Below, in pieces: positions 44,803 through 45,537 of a DNA stretch of 45,537 nucleotides. The stretch's first letter is position 1; every line of letters starts with the position of its first letter. Under the pieces are notes generated by a model. It was not told the DNA's origin. It saw nothing but the letters and a program-made list of their open reading frames with translations, and searched no databases. The DNA is from Bacteroidales bacterium (GTDB lineage: Bacteria > Bacteroidota > Bacteroidia > Bacteroidales > PWNQ01). The translations under genes were made by a program, and so were the position numbers. The DNA lies in the NCBI GenBank assembly GCA_021740245.1, contig JAIPAE010000004.1:1-45537 (forward strand), given 5' to 3'.

Positions 44803-45537
44803 TTATTTAGCTTCAGTAGTTTCTTCCGGCCACCAGCTATCAACCATAACTTCGTGAGATACATACCATTCTTTAGCTGCAACCATAGTATCGTCACCTT
44901 CTTCAATAGCACCCATCAGATCATAAAGCTCTGTTTCTTCAAGATTGAAATTTTTGAAAAATTTCTCTAATTTTGGGAAATCTTCAGCAAAACCTTGTCT
45001 TGAAACGATAGCACATACATCTTTAGGATAGATATCTTTTGGATCCTCCAGATATTTCAGGTCATAATTAGCCCATTTAAAATGAGGTTTCCAGCCTGTA
45101 ATAACGATCGGTTCTTTTTTGTTATATGCTTTTTTAAGCGCTGCTACCATAGCAGTACCGCTGGATGTAACCTGTTCAAAGTCCAGGTTATAAGCTTCAA
45201 TAGCTTTTTCAGTATTACCGTGGATACCTGCACCACTGCCAATACCAATAATTTCATTATTAAACTCTTCAGCTACATCATTAAGCTGTGGGATGGAATC
45301 AATATCCACATACTGAGGGACAACAAGACCTGTTGTACCGCCACTGAATGATTCACCAACTTTTACAAGTTTATCACCATATTTTTCCCAATAATCAGCA
45401 TGAGTATGTGGCAACCATGCATCAAGGAAAAGGTCAGCATCTCCCTTAGCCAGAGAAGCATAAATTGGACCCGGTTCAATAGGTTTGATTGTTACATCAT
45501 AATTATTATTTTCCAGAGCGGCTTTTGCCAGGTGAGT
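44803..45537 (-). CDS. Glycine betaine ABC transporter substrate-binding protein (5' end outside window)
   Basis: Partial: the frame is open to the window edge, giving 244 residues here; the N-terminus with signal peptide lies beyond 45537. A TTG at 45414 is internal and not the start, because in-frame sequence upstream reads IEPGPIYASLAKGDADLFLDAWLP, which is OpuAC/ProX-like. Further family features are GLVVPQYVD, the loop GIGSGAGIHGNTEKAIEAYNL, and GWKPHFKWANYDLKYLEDP with aromatic residues of the kind that bind the quaternary amine by cation-pi contacts. It takes up glycine betaine or proline betaine for osmoprotection with an ABC transporter, whose other genes would lie to the right. Ends in a short acidic tail after WWPEE. 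Confidence 0.88.
   Translation of the reverse strand, partial: THLAKAALENNNYDVTIKPIEPGPIYASLAKGDADLFLDAWLPHTHADYWEKYGDKLVKVGESFSGGTTGLVVPQYVDIDSIPQLNDVAEEFNNEIIGIGSGAGIHGNTEKAIEAYNLDFEQVTSSGTAMVAALKKAYNKKEPIVITGWKPHFKWANYDLKYLEDPKDIYPKDVCAIVSRQGFAEDFPKLEKFFKNFNLEETELYDLMGAIEEGDDTMVAAKEWYVSHEVMVDSWWPEETTEAK

Noticed and set aside
45412..45414. TTG as start of the betaine-binding protein
   Set aside because: The frame continues upstream for 41 more codons to the window edge with clear family similarity, so the gene is truncated by the window and starts outside it.
1..45537. CRISPR arrays, tRNA or rRNA genes, insertion sequences with transposase
   Set aside because: No regular spaced direct repeats, no cloverleaf-like or rRNA sequence and no transposase or integrase frame was seen on either strand.

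Overview
The window comes from a member of the phylum Bacteroidota (Bacteroidetes). Five intact genes and one relic carry C-terminal sorting domains of the type IX secretion system (T9SS), type A or the CHU_C-like type B. There is a GldA-like ATPase, Omp28-family proteins and a rplM-rpsI-rpsB-tsf ribosomal cluster. Several upstream regions match the Bacteroidota promoter pattern TTTG-N19-TAnnTTTG, and Shine-Dalgarno sequences are largely missing. DNA is AT-rich throughout. I cannot resolve family or genus. Methylmalonyl-CoA mutase, a glycine-betaine binding protein and T9SS cargo would suit an environmental, perhaps saline-habitat organism, which is inference.

Layout. 1-562: no gene, but an imperfect inverted repeat and a promoter. 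563-4035: a large T9SS cargo protein, then a decayed second cargo gene. 4036-6073 (minus): undecaprenol/diacylglycerol-kinase-like gene, polytopic membrane protein and gldA as one operon. 6159-9709 (plus): rplM, rpsI, rpsB, tsf, terminator, pyrH. 9710-13438 (minus): sulfotransferase, a TlpA-like thioredoxin protein and a MORN-like secreted protein. 13532-17595 (minus): both subunits of methylmalonyl-CoA mutase. 17596-18060: a 465-base leader region with a SAM-II riboswitch candidate in front of metK and a 16-base match to the phage T7 promoter. 19463-25851: T9SS cargo and a divergent set of thiol proteins (Omp28 with T9SS tail; TlpA, DUF6029-like barrel, Omp28 lipoprotein). 26014-31646: lipoprotein, bacitracin-type ABC exporter with a GOLPH3/GPP34 homologue upstream, small membrane protein, arsC-like gene, fumC. 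31920-34983: two envelope proteins of unknown role and a relic of an RND/MMPL transporter. 34984-36836: rmlA and a polyprenyl synthetase. 36846-43179 (minus): a tight five-gene array: M16 protease, ECF sigma factor, membrane-anchored protein with a T9SS type B domain, non-catalytic M16 partner, large T9SS type B protein. 43421-45537: glyA, then the 3' part of an opuAC-like gene running off the window.

How the parts fit. Housekeeping genes (translation, UMP kinase, SAM synthesis, SHMT, fumarase, propionyl/methylmalonyl-CoA conversion) are interleaved with envelope genes. The two most interesting units are the sigma-factor/M16/T9SS array at 36.8-43.2 kb, where a predicted anti-sigma-like membrane protein ends in a T9SS sorting domain, and the metK leader, where a SAM-II aptamer is followed by a segment perfectly complementary to its ligand-binding loop. 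Starts were moved from the longest reading frame where family alignment or overlap favoured an internal ATG (gldA, rplM, rpsB, tsf, mutA, the sigma factor and others).
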